Below are positions 1 to 8,011 of a DNA stretch of 64,000 nucleotides, in pieces. Origin of the DNA: Loki-b32 sp964409945. Lineage in GTDB: Archaea; Asgardarchaeota; Lokiarchaeia; Sigyniarchaeales; SOKP01. The stretch lies in the NCBI GenBank assembly GCA_964409945.1, contig CAYPFJ010000003.1, positions 1 to 64,000 on the forward strand. Direction: 5' to 3'. Below the pieces are notes generated by a model. That model saw only the letters and a program-made list of their open reading frames with translations. It did no database searches and had not been told where the DNA came from. Position 1 is the stretch's first letter; each line of letters starts with the position of its first letter. The position numbers and the translations under genes were made by a program.

Positions 1-211
1 CTTTATTTATAAACTTTGGCATGGTTTTTTAACCCATTCGTTAATATTTAATTTTTATTAATTAATTAATTATACTTGGGAAAAAGTGCATTAACTTTTT
101 AATTTTTGGAAAACAAATGTACGATATTCAAAATGGTACATTTTTTTTTAGAAAACTCGTTAATGAAATGGATAATAATGATCGGTTTAATACTCATTTA
201 TTATATCAATT

Positions 212-964
212 TCAACAAATCAGTTTCTGTATTCTATTTGATAATCTTTTTGAGATGACTAATCCCGTCTCAAATGGACAGTTACTCTTGAATTGAATCA
301 CAGAAATGAAATGTTCATCAATTCCCACTAAAGAAAGCACACCAAAATCTTCTAACGAGATGAGTTCATTCACTCTAAAATTTCCAGATATAAATCGCCC
401 TTCTAAAAGTCTAATAATTTCAGATAAAATATTCGTTTCTAAGGATGAAACAATAACTCGACCTGTTTGAGTTAATAAAGCCGAAGAAACAACAAAAGAA
501 GAAAATATATGTAATTCATTAAAAACCTTTAATAAATCTTTTTTAATTTCTTCTGAAACTAATTGACCATGATTCTCCATAATTTCATTTATATCTTTCT
601 CAAACTCAAAATATTTTGAAATTTCTCCATCGAAATTATTGGCTAGTAAGGTCAGATCATACTTCTTTATAAAATGTTTCTTAATTGCTCGTAATTGATT
701 TCTTAGCTCAACAAGGTTATCAGTTCGATCACTAAAAAGTGCAAATAACAATTCATCCTTTCCTATTTTTTCAATTTCGAATATAAACCTAAACAGTCCA
801 ACTTCAATTTCAGATAATTCTTCAGTTTTTAGTGTTTGCTTTACAAAAGAGAAAATTGCACTTAGAAAACTACTTGTTAGCTTAACATTAAATATATCTT
901 CATAAGTTTTATAGAAGATCAGTTCACCAGTGTTTCCCTTCATTATGAAGATATTTTTTATCAT
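212..964 (-). CDS. Longin-like plus roadblock-like two-domain protein
   Basis: This 250-residue protein has no signal peptide or membrane segment. The N-terminal half (about 3-125) has the alternating strand/helix pattern of a longin domain, opening with a strand and a Gly-containing turn. The C-terminal half (about 145-250) resembles roadblock/LC7 domains: a strand-turn-strand with TQTGRVIVSS, a helix, then a strand with a VGIDE turn. In Asgard archaea both folds typically accompany small GTPases as platforms or regulators. That it binds a GTPase is inference; the fold call rests on pattern only. It is a single gene reading away from its neighbour, and the next gene upstream is spt5 about 200 bases away. 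Confidence 0.6.
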   Translation of the reverse strand: MIKNIFIMKGNTGELIFYKTYEDIFNVKLTSSFLSAIFSFVKQTLKTEELSEIEVGLFRFIFEIEKIGKDELLFALFSDRTDNLVELRNQLRAIKKHFIKKYDLTLLANNFDGEISKYFEFEKDINEIMENHGQLVSEEIKKDLLKVFNELHIFSSFVVSSALLTQTGRVIVSSLETNILSEIIRLLEGRFISGNFRVNELISLEDFGVLSLVGIDEHFISVIQFKSNCPFETGLVISKRLSNRIQKLIC

Positions 965-1159
965 TCAACTCAGCTGATTTTTAGTTAATGGATAATATCA
1001 CTATTTTATTTCATTAATAATAGTCTATCTATAAAAATTCTTTTATTTATTAGTTTCTTTAGGTGTACGCAACAAACAATCAAAAAAATCATTGTAAAAT
1101 TTAAGTATCTAATAGAAAAACAGATTCCTTAGAAAAATAAAGAAAATTATTTTTTTACT

Positions 1160-1927
1160 TTAAAATCCATCGAATTTTGCCCATTCATCTTCTTCCTCAA
1201 GTTCGTCCTCATCATCAGTATAATCTTCTATCTCATCGCTTTTATAGCTTTCAGAAACATCTTCTTCGATCTCTTCAAGGTCATCTTCAAAACTGATAGC
1301 TTGTTCTATATCAGTGATTGTATCAGCGGACACCTTTATTTCTGGAATAGCTTCTTCTAATGGTTTCTTCTTTTCAACTAATTTTAAATAATCCCCATGG
1401 ATCTTAATAGTAATAGGGGTTTCTTCTTGGAGGAGCCTTACAACAACTTCCTCACTACTGCTACTGTCATGAGGCATACGCATTACTAATGCTCGTGATC
1501 CTTCAAAAACACCACTAATTATTTCAACTGTATCTCCTTCTTCTAAGTATTCTGTTACGCTTCTTGGTAAAAGCACGTGTTTGAGTTCTTTAAGTTTAAT
1601 ATTCTGGACAATTCTTCCTTTTATATGAGGGATACCTTGTACCGCTATTTGTACATCCCTTTTCTGTGGAGCTTCAAAAAATACATACCCTGGTAATAGA
1701 GGGCTAACTAACATAGCTCTTATATCGGGGATTACTTCCAATATTTTGAATCGAAAAAATATTTGTTTTAAAATATTGGTTTCTTGATTTATAGTTGTTC
1801 TAACGGCAAATAGAGTAGTTAAATCCTCTAATTCTTCAATATTCTCTTTTCCGATTGTTTCCACTATATTGACTTCTTTATTTTCAATTTTTTTTATATC
1901 TTCTTCTTGATCGGTCAATTTTTTCAC
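1160..1927 (-). CDS. spt5: Transcription elongation factor Spt5 with long acidic C-terminal tail
   Basis: Spt5/NusG-family elongation factor that clamps RNA polymerase, normally together with Spt4. An NGN domain spans about residues 38-115 (LLPGYVFFEA is characteristic) and a KOW domain about 127-180, containing the EGDTVEII start and the VFEGSRALV core. Archaeal Spt5 is usually about 150 residues; this one has 255. The extra length is a charged N-terminal stretch of about 35 residues and a strongly acidic tail from about 200 to the end that is rich in Asp/Glu and ends in WAKFDGF. Eukaryotic Spt5 also has an acidic region, but at its N-terminus. The NGN-KOW assignment is secure; the tail function is unknown. 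Confidence 0.9.
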   Translation of the reverse strand: MKKLTDQEEDIKKIENKEVNIVETIGKENIEELEDLTTLFAVRTTINQETNILKQIFFRFKILEVIPDIRAMLVSPLLPGYVFFEAPQKRDVQIAVQGIPHIKGRIVQNIKLKELKHVLLPRSVTEYLEEGDTVEIISGVFEGSRALVMRMPHDSSSSEEVVVRLLQEETPITIKIHGDYLKLVEKKKPLEEAIPEIKVSADTITDIEQAISFEDDLEEIEEDVSESYKSDEIEDYTDDEDELEEEDEWAKFDGF

Positions 1928-2096
1928 GAATCTTATTTGAATTTGGGGGTTTTTTAAAATTAATTTTGGAAAATAAGTATATATTAGTAATATAATACAA
2001 AATTAAAAAATTTTACTTTTTTATTAAGATTCTACTTTTTTTCCTTCTTAGAAATATATTAATGATCAAGTCTAAAAAATTTGTGTTTTTTTCAAA

Positions 2097-2477
2097 TTAG
2101 AGAGGAATATTATCTATTTTTAAAATCTCTGGAATCTTATTTTTTCTTTCAAGCCAAGAAATCTCATGCTTCATATATCTCCAAGTAATCTCACACTTCC
2201 CCCTTTTATCTGTTGTTTCTGTTTCCCAATCCCATGGATTCACTATGACAAGATCAGCCAATCTTATCCATACCCTTTTCTTGATTTTTCCCCGTATTCT
2301 GCCTATTCTATGTTTACCATCTTCGCAGAAAACTTCCATTCGATCATTTCCTAAAATTCCTACTACTCGTCCAAACATTTCTCCTAATTTTTTACTAGGG
2401 AATTTTACACGAGTGACTACGGGCTCTTCTTGAACACCTCTTTTTTTTCCCTTTGCTTTTCCTTTTTTTTTTGCCAT
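2097..2477 (-). CDS. eif1A: Translation initiation factor aIF1A (eIF1A homologue)
   Basis: This 126-residue protein matches archaeal/eukaryotic initiation factor 1A, which occupies the ribosomal A site during start-codon selection. A Lys-rich N-terminal tail (residues 2-13) is followed by the S1-like OB fold with the family motifs GRVVGILGNDRMEVFC, GKHRIGRIRGKIKKRVWI and LVIVNPW (about 36-82), then a C-terminal helical part. Length is close to the archaeal norm (about 100-115) with a slightly long tail. It stands alone between the cupin gene and spt5, all on the same strand. Confidence 0.93.
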   Translation of the reverse strand: MAKKKGKAKGKKRGVQEEPVVTRVKFPSKKLGEMFGRVVGILGNDRMEVFCEDGKHRIGRIRGKIKKRVWIRLADLVIVNPWDWETETTDKRGKCEITWRYMKHEISWLERKNKIPEILKIDNIPL

Positions 2478-2512
2478 ATTTTCTTTCCTCTCTTTTAAAA
2501 CAAATTATTAAT

Positions 2513-2788
2513 CTAGATCTTATCTTCAGGTTTATATTCTCCTTTAATAAAAACAACTTTTATTGGTTTATCAGAATCATTTCTAATGTTGTGCATTTCT
2601 TTTGGTTCGCAAAGAAACACAGTTCCTTCTTTTGCCTCATATTCTTTATTATCAATAATCATAACACCGTCACCTTCAATGAAGAAAAATGTTTCATCTA
2701 TAATGTTATGCCCATGCGATTTTTCACCCATGTATTCACCTGGTTTAAGTAATATAACTCCCCAGTCTATGGAAGGGCCTCTCATCAA
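2513..2788 (-). CDS. Cupin-domain protein, start uncertain
   Basis: Small single-domain cupin of about 91 residues with both cupin motifs: motif 1 with KSHGHNIIDETFFFIEGDG and motif 2 with LCEPKEMHNIRND, giving the His/Glu metal-ligand pattern. The substrate is unknown. The AUG at 2788 is preceded directly by UUG (2791) and by GGAG about 8 bases further up, which could serve either. The frame stays open for 22 codons upstream to a stop at 2855-2857 and reads like protein (VHENDFKYRGGSSG), but contains no AUG or GUG. Either the gene starts at 2788/2791 and the upstream part is a relic, or a non-standard start is used. Confidence 0.8.
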   Translation of the reverse strand: MMRGPSIDWGVILLKPGEYMGEKSHGHNIIDETFFFIEGDGVMIIDNKEYEAKEGTVFLCEPKEMHNIRNDSDKPIKVVFIKGEYKPEDKI

Positions 2789-3029
2789 GTATTTAACTCC
2801 AGAACTTCCACCTCTGTACTTAAAATCATTTTCATGAACTTTTTTGATAGTACCTCACCAATACGTTGAATTATATTATAAAACAAATTATCTAGATTAA
2901 ATTATAAATCTTACTCATTATAGAAAGAATAAAAATTTAATAACCTTAATTAATATGCATTTTTTTGTAAAATAAAATGAAATAGATCTTATGAATTTAA
3001 CGAGTAAATAGAAATGGAAGTGCAGAATA

Positions 3030-4217
3030 ATGATCTCTATTTTTAATTTTGCTAATATCCCTCAGATCATTTTTGGAGCTGGAAAGCTAAATGAACTTTA
3101 TAGCATTATTCCTAAATTCGGAAATGAGGTATTATTTGTTATTGGTGGAAGTTCTCTCCACCAATCGGGAAAATGGAATGAAATAACTGCTATATTAGAA
3201 AGTAAATCAATCAATTTTTCATCAATATCAATTTCGAGGGAACCATCTCCCAGTCTAATTGACAATACTGTAGCAAGATTTAGAAATAAAGATCTCAACT
3301 TAATCGTTGCTATTGGTGGTGGGAGTGTTACTGATGCAGGAAAAGCAATTTCTGCTATGTTAACAAAAGAAGAATCAGTCAAAAATTATCTTGAAGGAGT
3401 TGGAAATAAAATTCATGATGGTAAGAAAATACCTTATATAGCCATCCCTACTACTTCTGGAACTGGGAGTGAAGCTACAAAAAATGCCGTTATTAGTGAA
3501 TTAGGGCCTAAAGGTTTTAAAAAATCACTTCGTCATGATAATTTAGTTCCTAATATAGCCATTATTGATCCTGAACTTATGATTTCATGTCCACTGTCAA
3601 TTTCAGCAGCATGTGGAATGGATGCCTTTACACAACTCCTTGAATCATATGTTTCTCCAAAAGCAAGTCCAATAACAGATGCATTAGCTTTTAGTGGTAT
3701 GAAATATATTAGTGAAAATATTTTGTTAGCATGCTCAAGTGGAGCATCTGATGTGAATATTAGAGCGGGGATGGCATACGGGTCACTAATGTCTGGAATC
3801 ACTCTTGCTAATGCGGGGTTAGGAATAATTCACGGTCTTGCTTCTCCAATTGGAGGTCTTTTTGATATTCCACATGGTGTAGTATGTGGTACTCTTCTTT
3901 CTGAAGCAACCAAAACGAATATTGAAATATTGAAAAATCAAGGATCAAAAGGTAAACTAGCATTAATGAAACATGCTCAAATAGGTGCCTTATTATCAAG
4001 TGAATATCATATAGAAGAGGAGAAAATACTTGATTATTGTACAAGTCTAATAGAAACACTTGAAATATGGACTAACGATTTGAAGATTGATCATTTAGGA
4101 AAATATGGTATTGAGATGAAAGATGTTGACAAAATAGTAGAAAAAGCGGATTTAAAAAACAATCCGGTAAATTTAAGTAATGAAAATATTAAAAATATAG
4201 TTCTGAATAGACTATAA
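3030..4217 (+). CDS. Iron-containing (group III) alcohol dehydrogenase
   Basis: This 395-residue enzyme belongs to the Fe-dependent alcohol dehydrogenase family, which oxidises alcohols or reduces aldehydes with NAD(P). The dinucleotide-binding motif GGGSVTDAGKA lies near residues 97-107 and PTTSGTGSEAT near 141-151. Candidate metal ligands are the Asp in CGMDAFTQLLESY and the His residues in IIHGLASPIGG and FDIPHGVVCG. Length matches the family (about 380-400). The substrate cannot be told from sequence. It is transcribed alone and converges on a GTPase gene. Confidence 0.93.
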   Translation: MISIFNFANIPQIIFGAGKLNELYSIIPKFGNEVLFVIGGSSLHQSGKWNEITAILESKSINFSSISISREPSPSLIDNTVARFRNKDLNLIVAIGGGSVTDAGKAISAMLTKEESVKNYLEGVGNKIHDGKKIPYIAIPTTSGTGSEATKNAVISELGPKGFKKSLRHDNLVPNIAIIDPELMISCPLSISAACGMDAFTQLLESYVSPKASPITDALAFSGMKYISENILLACSSGASDVNIRAGMAYGSLMSGITLANAGLGIIHGLASPIGGLFDIPHGVVCGTLLSEATKTNIEILKNQGSKGKLALMKHAQIGALLSSEYHIEEEKILDYCTSLIETLEIWTNDLKIDHLGKYGIEMKDVDKIVEKADLKNNPVNLSNENIKNIVLNRL

Positions 4218-4244
4218 ATATGAAAATTTTGAGATATTATGCCA

Positions 4245-4760
4245 TTATAGATCTTTTACAAGTTCTTTTGCTAATAGTTCAAAAGCTAAATTCACATTCT
4301 CCCCAGTCTTAGAAGATATTTTTAAATAATTAAAAAAGTCATATTTCTTTATAATTTGTGAAGTAAATTCATCATCAATCGTAGTTACTTCGATTAAATC
4401 CAATTTAGTACCTAAAAATATAATTGGAATATCTGGATTATTTTGCCTACAAATATTTACCCACTGGTCAATTCGTTGTAAACTTGATGGTCTGGTGAGA
4501 TCAAATAGCAATAATGCTCCTCTCGCTCCCGTCGCATAGTCTTTTAATAAGGGTCTAAAATGTTCTTGACCTCCAAAATCCCATATTTGAAGCAAAATTC
4601 TTTTCCCATCAATTTTCAATTCTTTTAAATGAAATTGGACACCTATAGTCATCAAAGTATCGGGAAGGAAAACGCCCTCTATGTATCTATGCAGGAGAGT
4701 GGTCTTACCGACACCTCCATCACCTGTCGTAATAACCTTCAAGAGTATGGGTTTTGACAT
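4245..4760 (-). CDS. Ras-superfamily small GTPase (Arf/Rab-like)
   Basis: This 171-residue small GTPase has all G motifs: P-loop GDGGVGKTT (13-21), switch-I Thr in MTIG (about 38), DFGGQE in switch II (61-66, catalytic Gln65 present), GTKLD (117-121, replacing the usual NKxD) and SSKTG (149-153). The double Gly before the Gln resembles Arf and Rag-type proteins more than classical Rab. The chain ends in KELVKDL with no Cys for prenylation and no obvious N-myristoylation site. It is a close paralogue of the GTPase at 5321-5842, on the same strand, with a PIN-domain gene between them. Confidence 0.93.
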   Translation of the reverse strand: MSKPILLKVITTGDGGVGKTTLLHRYIEGVFLPDTLMTIGVQFHLKELKIDGKRILLQIWDFGGQEHFRPLLKDYATGARGALLLFDLTRPSSLQRIDQWVNICRQNNPDIPIIFLGTKLDLIEVTTIDDEFTSQIIKKYDFFNYLKISSKTGENVNLAFELLAKELVKDL

Positions 4761-4880
4761 TCGTTTTCCTCGTATTTATAAAATAGTTAAAAGATTTCAA
4801 ATATTGATTAAATTAAAGATTACTAAAGTAATAATTTTCTAAGTTGAAACTTTAAAATGATCTAACAATTTTATATTTTT

Positions 4881-5324
4881 TTAAGCTCTCTCGATGGATA
4901 AAAATTTCTTTTGTCTTAAAAAAATTGTACTAATGTTTAACTTTTTCGCTTTTCTACGCAATTCTGAATCATTTGTTGCTAAATATAAATTTTGACCTTC
5001 ATTCTGAAGTTCATTTAACATTCTTAATAAAAAGTCATCAGTAGTTTCAATGTCTTTTTTAACATCTTCTCTTATTTCAATGTCGTACTTTTCTATATTT
5101 TTGTTTAGATATAATAAACCGTTTTCAAGCAACCTTATAAAGTTAGCGCGTTTTGGCTCTCTCCTTCTTTTAGAATCTAATTCATCTAAAATTTGTTGAA
5201 ATATAATAAATCTTAGTTTTCCTTCAATATTTAATATAATTTCATTAAAATAGTCTATCTTAAACTGAAAAGGAAGTAAAATGAAATTAGAATCTAAAAT
5301 TATTAAATTACTAATAGAATTCAA
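4881..5324 (-). CDS. PIN-domain nuclease-like protein
   Basis: This 147-residue protein has the PIN fold (Mg-dependent RNase family) with the usual acidic residues: Asp in LILDSNF near the N-terminus, Glu/Asp in ILDELDSKRRR, Asp-Asp in ETTDDFLLRML and LATNDSELRRKAK near the C-terminus. It resembles the archaeal Fcf1/VapC9-like branch used in rRNA or tRNA processing; the target is unknown. Its start codon overlaps the stop of the upstream GTPase gene by 4 bases (ATGA), so the two are translationally coupled. No antitoxin-like partner is present, so a toxin role is not favoured. Confidence 0.8.
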   Translation of the reverse strand: MNSISNLIILDSNFILLPFQFKIDYFNEIILNIEGKLRFIIFQQILDELDSKRRREPKRANFIRLLENGLLYLNKNIEKYDIEIREDVKKDIETTDDFLLRMLNELQNEGQNLYLATNDSELRRKAKKLNISTIFLRQKKFLSIERA

Positions 5325-5842
5325 TAGGCTTGACGCTCTAATATTTTTCTTGTTAAAAGATTAAAAGCTTCTGCAACATTTTCGCCTGTTTTTGAAGAGA
5401 TTTTCATAAAATCAATTAAATCGAATTCATTTAAAAATGACGTTGCATAATCATCATCAACCATAATCTCATTACCTAAATCCAATTTTGTGCCTATAAA
5501 GAGAACGGGAAGATTTGGGTCACCTTTACGTACAATCTTGATCCATTGATGCAAATTCTCCAAAGTGGTTATGCGAGTAAGATCAAACATCAGTAGTGCT
5601 CCCTTTGCCCCTAATACATAACTTTCAAGCAAAAAGCGGAATCGTTCTTGCCCTCCAAAATCCCAGAGTTGCAATGTGCATTGTTTGGAATCTATTACTG
5701 TTTCTTTCAAAAAGAATTCAACACCAATTGTCATTTTTGTATCGGCTGAAAATCTCCCTTCTACATACCTATGTAAAAGCGTGGTTTTTCCAACGCCACC
5801 TTCACCTGCAGTCAATATTTTCAGTATAAATTTTTGTGGCAT
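5321..5842 (-). CDS. Ras-superfamily small GTPase, coupled to PIN gene
   Basis: This 173-residue small GTPase is a close paralogue of the 4245-4760 gene. Motifs: GEGGVGKTT (13-21), MTIG with switch-I Thr (about 38), WDFGGQERF with catalytic Gln65, GTKLD and SSKTG. The C-terminus (KILERQAY) has no prenylation Cys. Its stop codon overlaps the start of the PIN gene, so GTPase and PIN protein are made from one message. A functional link between G protein and nuclease is inferred from this overlap only. Confidence 0.93.
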   Translation of the reverse strand: MPQKFILKILTAGEGGVGKTTLLHRYVEGRFSADTKMTIGVEFFLKETVIDSKQCTLQLWDFGGQERFRFLLESYVLGAKGALLMFDLTRITTLENLHQWIKIVRKGDPNLPVLFIGTKLDLGNEIMVDDDYATSFLNEFDLIDFMKISSKTGENVAEAFNLLTRKILERQAY

Positions 5843-6147
5843 TCTTATAATCTCTTCTCAACTTTTAGGCAATGAGACTTAATTTTTAATATTCTGGAGC
5901 TTCTTTTTTAAGATAACCAATTTTATATATTATAAATATAATCTCTATACGAATTAATATTCTTTTTTGAAACAATAATTTAAATCTAATTTATTTGAAT
6001 AATAATTTTTTATTTTAGTGTTTTATTGTTTTTTTCAAATTTAAATCATTAAAAAAGATTTTGAAAATAAATCTTATTAATGTCTGTATAATATTTCCCA
6101 GTCTTTTTTTAGAAAAATTAATAGGGATCGACATAAAGTGATAAATT
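5843..6147. other. Intergenic region between divergent genes, nothing recognised
   Basis: About 305 bases of very AT-rich sequence separate the minus-strand GTPase from the plus-strand cupin. The stretch probably holds both promoters (several TTTATA-like runs, for example around 5930-5940) but no site stands out. No RNA-like inverted repeat or conserved small reading frame was seen. Confidence 0.5.
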
Positions 6148-6441
6148 ATGAAAATGAAAAAGAAAAGTCCGACCGAAGGAGATTTAGAAAAATTAAATGT
6201 AAAATCATGGGGAACATGGAACAAGGAAGTCAGTGAATTTGATTGGTCTTATGGTGATACAGAAACGTGTTTTATTTTAGATGGAGAAGTGGAAGTTACA
6301 GATTCAGATACTGGGGAAAAAATTGAATTTAAGAAAGGTGATCTTGTCCAATTTGAAAAAGGCTTAAAATGTGTTTGGAATGTGAAAAGACCAATAAGAA
6401 AGCACTTTAGTTTCGATTTAGAGTTTGGAGAGATAGACTAA
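6148..6441 (+). CDS. Cupin-domain protein (DUF861/EutQ-like)
   Basis: This 97-residue single-domain protein has the sugar-phosphate-type cupin pattern: a Trp-rich start (SWGTWNKEVSEFDW), ETCFILDGEVEV as motif 1 and KKGDLVQFEKGLKCVWNV as motif 2. It is a (R)-ureidoglycine/EutQ-like cupin; these often have incomplete metal ligand sets, and here the motif-1 His residues are absent. Substrate unknown. It reads in the same direction as the VOC gene about 110 bases downstream. Confidence 0.8.
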   Translation: MKMKKKSPTEGDLEKLNVKSWGTWNKEVSEFDWSYGDTETCFILDGEVEVTDSDTGEKIEFKKGDLVQFEKGLKCVWNVKRPIRKHFSFDLEFGEID

Positions 6442-6492
6442 CCCATAAATTATTTATTTTGTTTTTTTATTCTTTTTTTAATTCGAAAAAAA

Positions 6493-6502
6493 ATCTATTT
6501 AT
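6493..6502 (+). promoter_or_regulatory. TATA-like box upstream of VOC gene
   Basis: CTATTTATAC lies about 50 bases before the AUG at 6549, in an A/T-rich stretch following a T-run that could end the cupin message. It fits an archaeal TATA element with a short leader. This is pattern matching only. Confidence 0.35.
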
Positions 6503-6548
6503 ACAAACATAAACAAATAAAATCAAATAAAATAAGAGTTGAATTAAA

Positions 6549-7022
6549 ATGGAGAATAATATTAATTTTGATTTTAATACCTTAATAATTAGCCAATTAG
6601 GTTATATATATAAAGATATTAAGAAGCAAGCAAGTATAATGGAAAAATTCTTTGACATCCCTAAATTCAATATATTAGGACCATTAGAAATGGAAATCAC
6701 TCTTCGAGGAAAGGAAACGAAATGGACAGTAACCGCGGGTTATAGTCGACTTTTTAAAAATACTGAAATTGAATTAATAGAACCCCAAGGTGGAGAATCT
6801 ATTCATAAAGAATTTTTAGAACAAGGGAGAGAAGGATTGCATCATATACGCTATGATGTTGACGATTTAACAGCTGTATTAGAAAAATTTAAGGAAGAAG
6901 GTATTGGAGTATTACAGGCTGGCAGAATAGTGGGTTTAAGATATGCATATATGGATACCGAATCCCTATTAGGAATAATAGTTGAATTTTCTGCTATAAA
7001 AAAAGGAAGAAAAAGACGGTAG
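6549..7022 (+). CDS. VOC-superfamily (glyoxalase/epimerase-like) protein
   Basis: This 157-residue protein has two vicinal-oxygen-chelate beta-alpha-beta modules. Likely metal ligands: Gln in ISQLGYIYKDI (the position usually His in glyoxalases), Glu in TEIELIEPQ, His in EGLHHIRYDVDD and Glu in LGIIVEF. The spacing and the GLHHI motif resemble methylmalonyl-CoA epimerase, but the Gln at the first position and lack of mutase genes nearby leave the substrate open. The tail KKGRKRR is basic. Confidence 0.8.
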   Translation: MENNINFDFNTLIISQLGYIYKDIKKQASIMEKFFDIPKFNILGPLEMEITLRGKETKWTVTAGYSRLFKNTEIELIEPQGGESIHKEFLEQGREGLHHIRYDVDDLTAVLEKFKEEGIGVLQAGRIVGLRYAYMDTESLLGIIVEFSAIKKGRKRR

Positions 7023-7037
7023 ATCTTTTAGTCTTGT

Positions 7038-7580
7038 TTATGCAAACCTTTGCTTCTCTCTGTGTTCTTTTACAGAGATTTCTCTGTCATTAAGGCGGTT
7101 GAGTTTAACTAAACTTTCTTTTATAATTTTAATTTCTGCTCTTGTAGTAATTTTGTACTCTTTTAAATTATCAAGGATTTCTTTCTCGCTAAAACCTTTA
7201 TTATAAACTTCTGAGAATTTAACTATAGTTTCTTCGTGATAGAAAATATATTGTTTATTTAAAAATGCTATTAACCATTTTTTTTTCTCCTGATTTTGAG
7301 ATAATTCGAATAATTCATCTCGTATTACTTCGATACGCTTCTTAAACTTTCGTGCTATTATCTCATCTTCGATTTTATAAAATTTTTTCATAAATTTTTG
7401 AATCTTATTTTTAAAAAACAATTTTGGAATATACGATAAAATGAACAATACTAAAGTGATACCTGATATCCAAATTGCTGCTATTCTACTGTAAATAACT
7501 ACGATAATGATTATAACCACAAGAATTAGAAACCATTTTCTTCCAATAGTTTTTGCTATGACTATATACTTTTTTGGCAA
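7038..7580 (-). CDS. Membrane-anchored hypothetical protein
   Basis: This 180-residue protein has two adjacent hydrophobic segments (about 15-31 and 33-52) forming a membrane hairpin, followed by a charged, mostly helical cytoplasmic domain of about 125 residues. The KNKIQKFMKKF stretch after the second segment favours the cytoplasmic side. No enzymatic motif was recognised. It converges on the VOC gene (15-base gap). Function unknown. Confidence 0.65.
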   Translation of the reverse strand: MPKKYIVIAKTIGRKWFLILVVIIIIVVIYSRIAAIWISGITLVLFILSYIPKLFFKNKIQKFMKKFYKIEDEIIARKFKKRIEVIRDELFELSQNQEKKKWLIAFLNKQYIFYHEETIVKFSEVYNKGFSEKEILDNLKEYKITTRAEIKIIKESLVKLNRLNDREISVKEHREKQRFA

Positions 7581-7672
7581 GGTTTAACTCTAAGAATTAT
7601 TCAATATTATTTAAGGATATAATTAATAGTTTAAAAACTTAATTTTAGATGAAATCGAAAAAGTAGACTACG

Positions 7673-7856
7673 TATAACCACATAAAAAAGCGTGACCGGG
7701 TATTTTCCTTGTATACCATGACCGTAAGCTAACTTACAGTTTGTAGTTTCCCATAAATCGCAATTACAGTACTATCTACAACGTTAAACAAGTTTAACTT
7801 CCGGGTTCGGATGGTTCCAGCGCAGTAGCGAATTGCTACTAATTCATGTGGTTATA
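7673..7856 (-). rRNA. rrf: 5S ribosomal RNA with apparent expansion segments
   Basis: On the minus strand an 11-bp terminal helix (7846-7856 with 7673-7683) closes a 184-nt RNA. Inside is the hallmark 5S loop B/helix III sequence with CCGAACCCGGAAGUUAA (about 7811-7795), then the GUACUG...GGGAAACUAC helix IV/V part (about 7770-7744). Archaeal 5S is normally about 120-135 nt. The extra length is a GAAUU/AAUUC hairpin (7845-7830) between helices I and II and about 59 nt (7742-7684) between helix V and the 3' strand of helix I, including an 8-bp hairpin (7740-7733 with 7728-7721) and a GGUAU/AUACC hairpin. No 16S or 23S adjoins it. Mature ends are inferred from the helix. Confidence 0.87.
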
Positions 7857-7870
7857 AACGCTAATCTTAA

Positions 7871-7884
7871 CCATTATATAAGGT
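7871..7884 (-). promoter_or_regulatory. Promoter (TATA box) of the 5S rRNA gene
   Basis: Minus-strand TTATATAAT (7881-7873) is centred about 21 bases upstream of the 5' end of the terminal helix, close to the usual archaeal TATA position. G/C-rich bases (CCGACC) lie just upstream, in the region where BRE would be. This supports transcription of the 5S gene alone. Confidence 0.6.
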
Positions 7885-7975
7885 CGGTTATTTTATAAGA
7901 AAATACCTACTTATATGGTTATAAGTAAATAGGAATAATAAAAGCTAATAATTAAACTTTTTCATAAAGAACGTT

Positions 7976-7987
7976 AAGTTTATATGG
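7976..7987 (+). promoter_or_regulatory. TATA-like box, likely leaderless transcript
   Basis: AAGTTTATATGG ends about 25 bases before the AUG at 8012, so transcription would begin within a few bases of the start codon. No Shine-Dalgarno sequence is seen, consistent with a leaderless message. Confidence 0.45.
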
Positions 7988-8011
7988 ATTAAACAAGATG
8001 GTACATGAATC

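Noticed and set aside
2453..2752. Plus-strand open frame opposite the cupin and aIF1A genes
   Set aside because: Lies antisense to real coding sequence with low-complexity hydrophobic content.
2855..2857. UGA before the cupin as a selenocysteine codon
   Set aside because: No Sec-containing cupin family and no SECIS-like hairpin; the frame upstream of the UGA does not read as protein.
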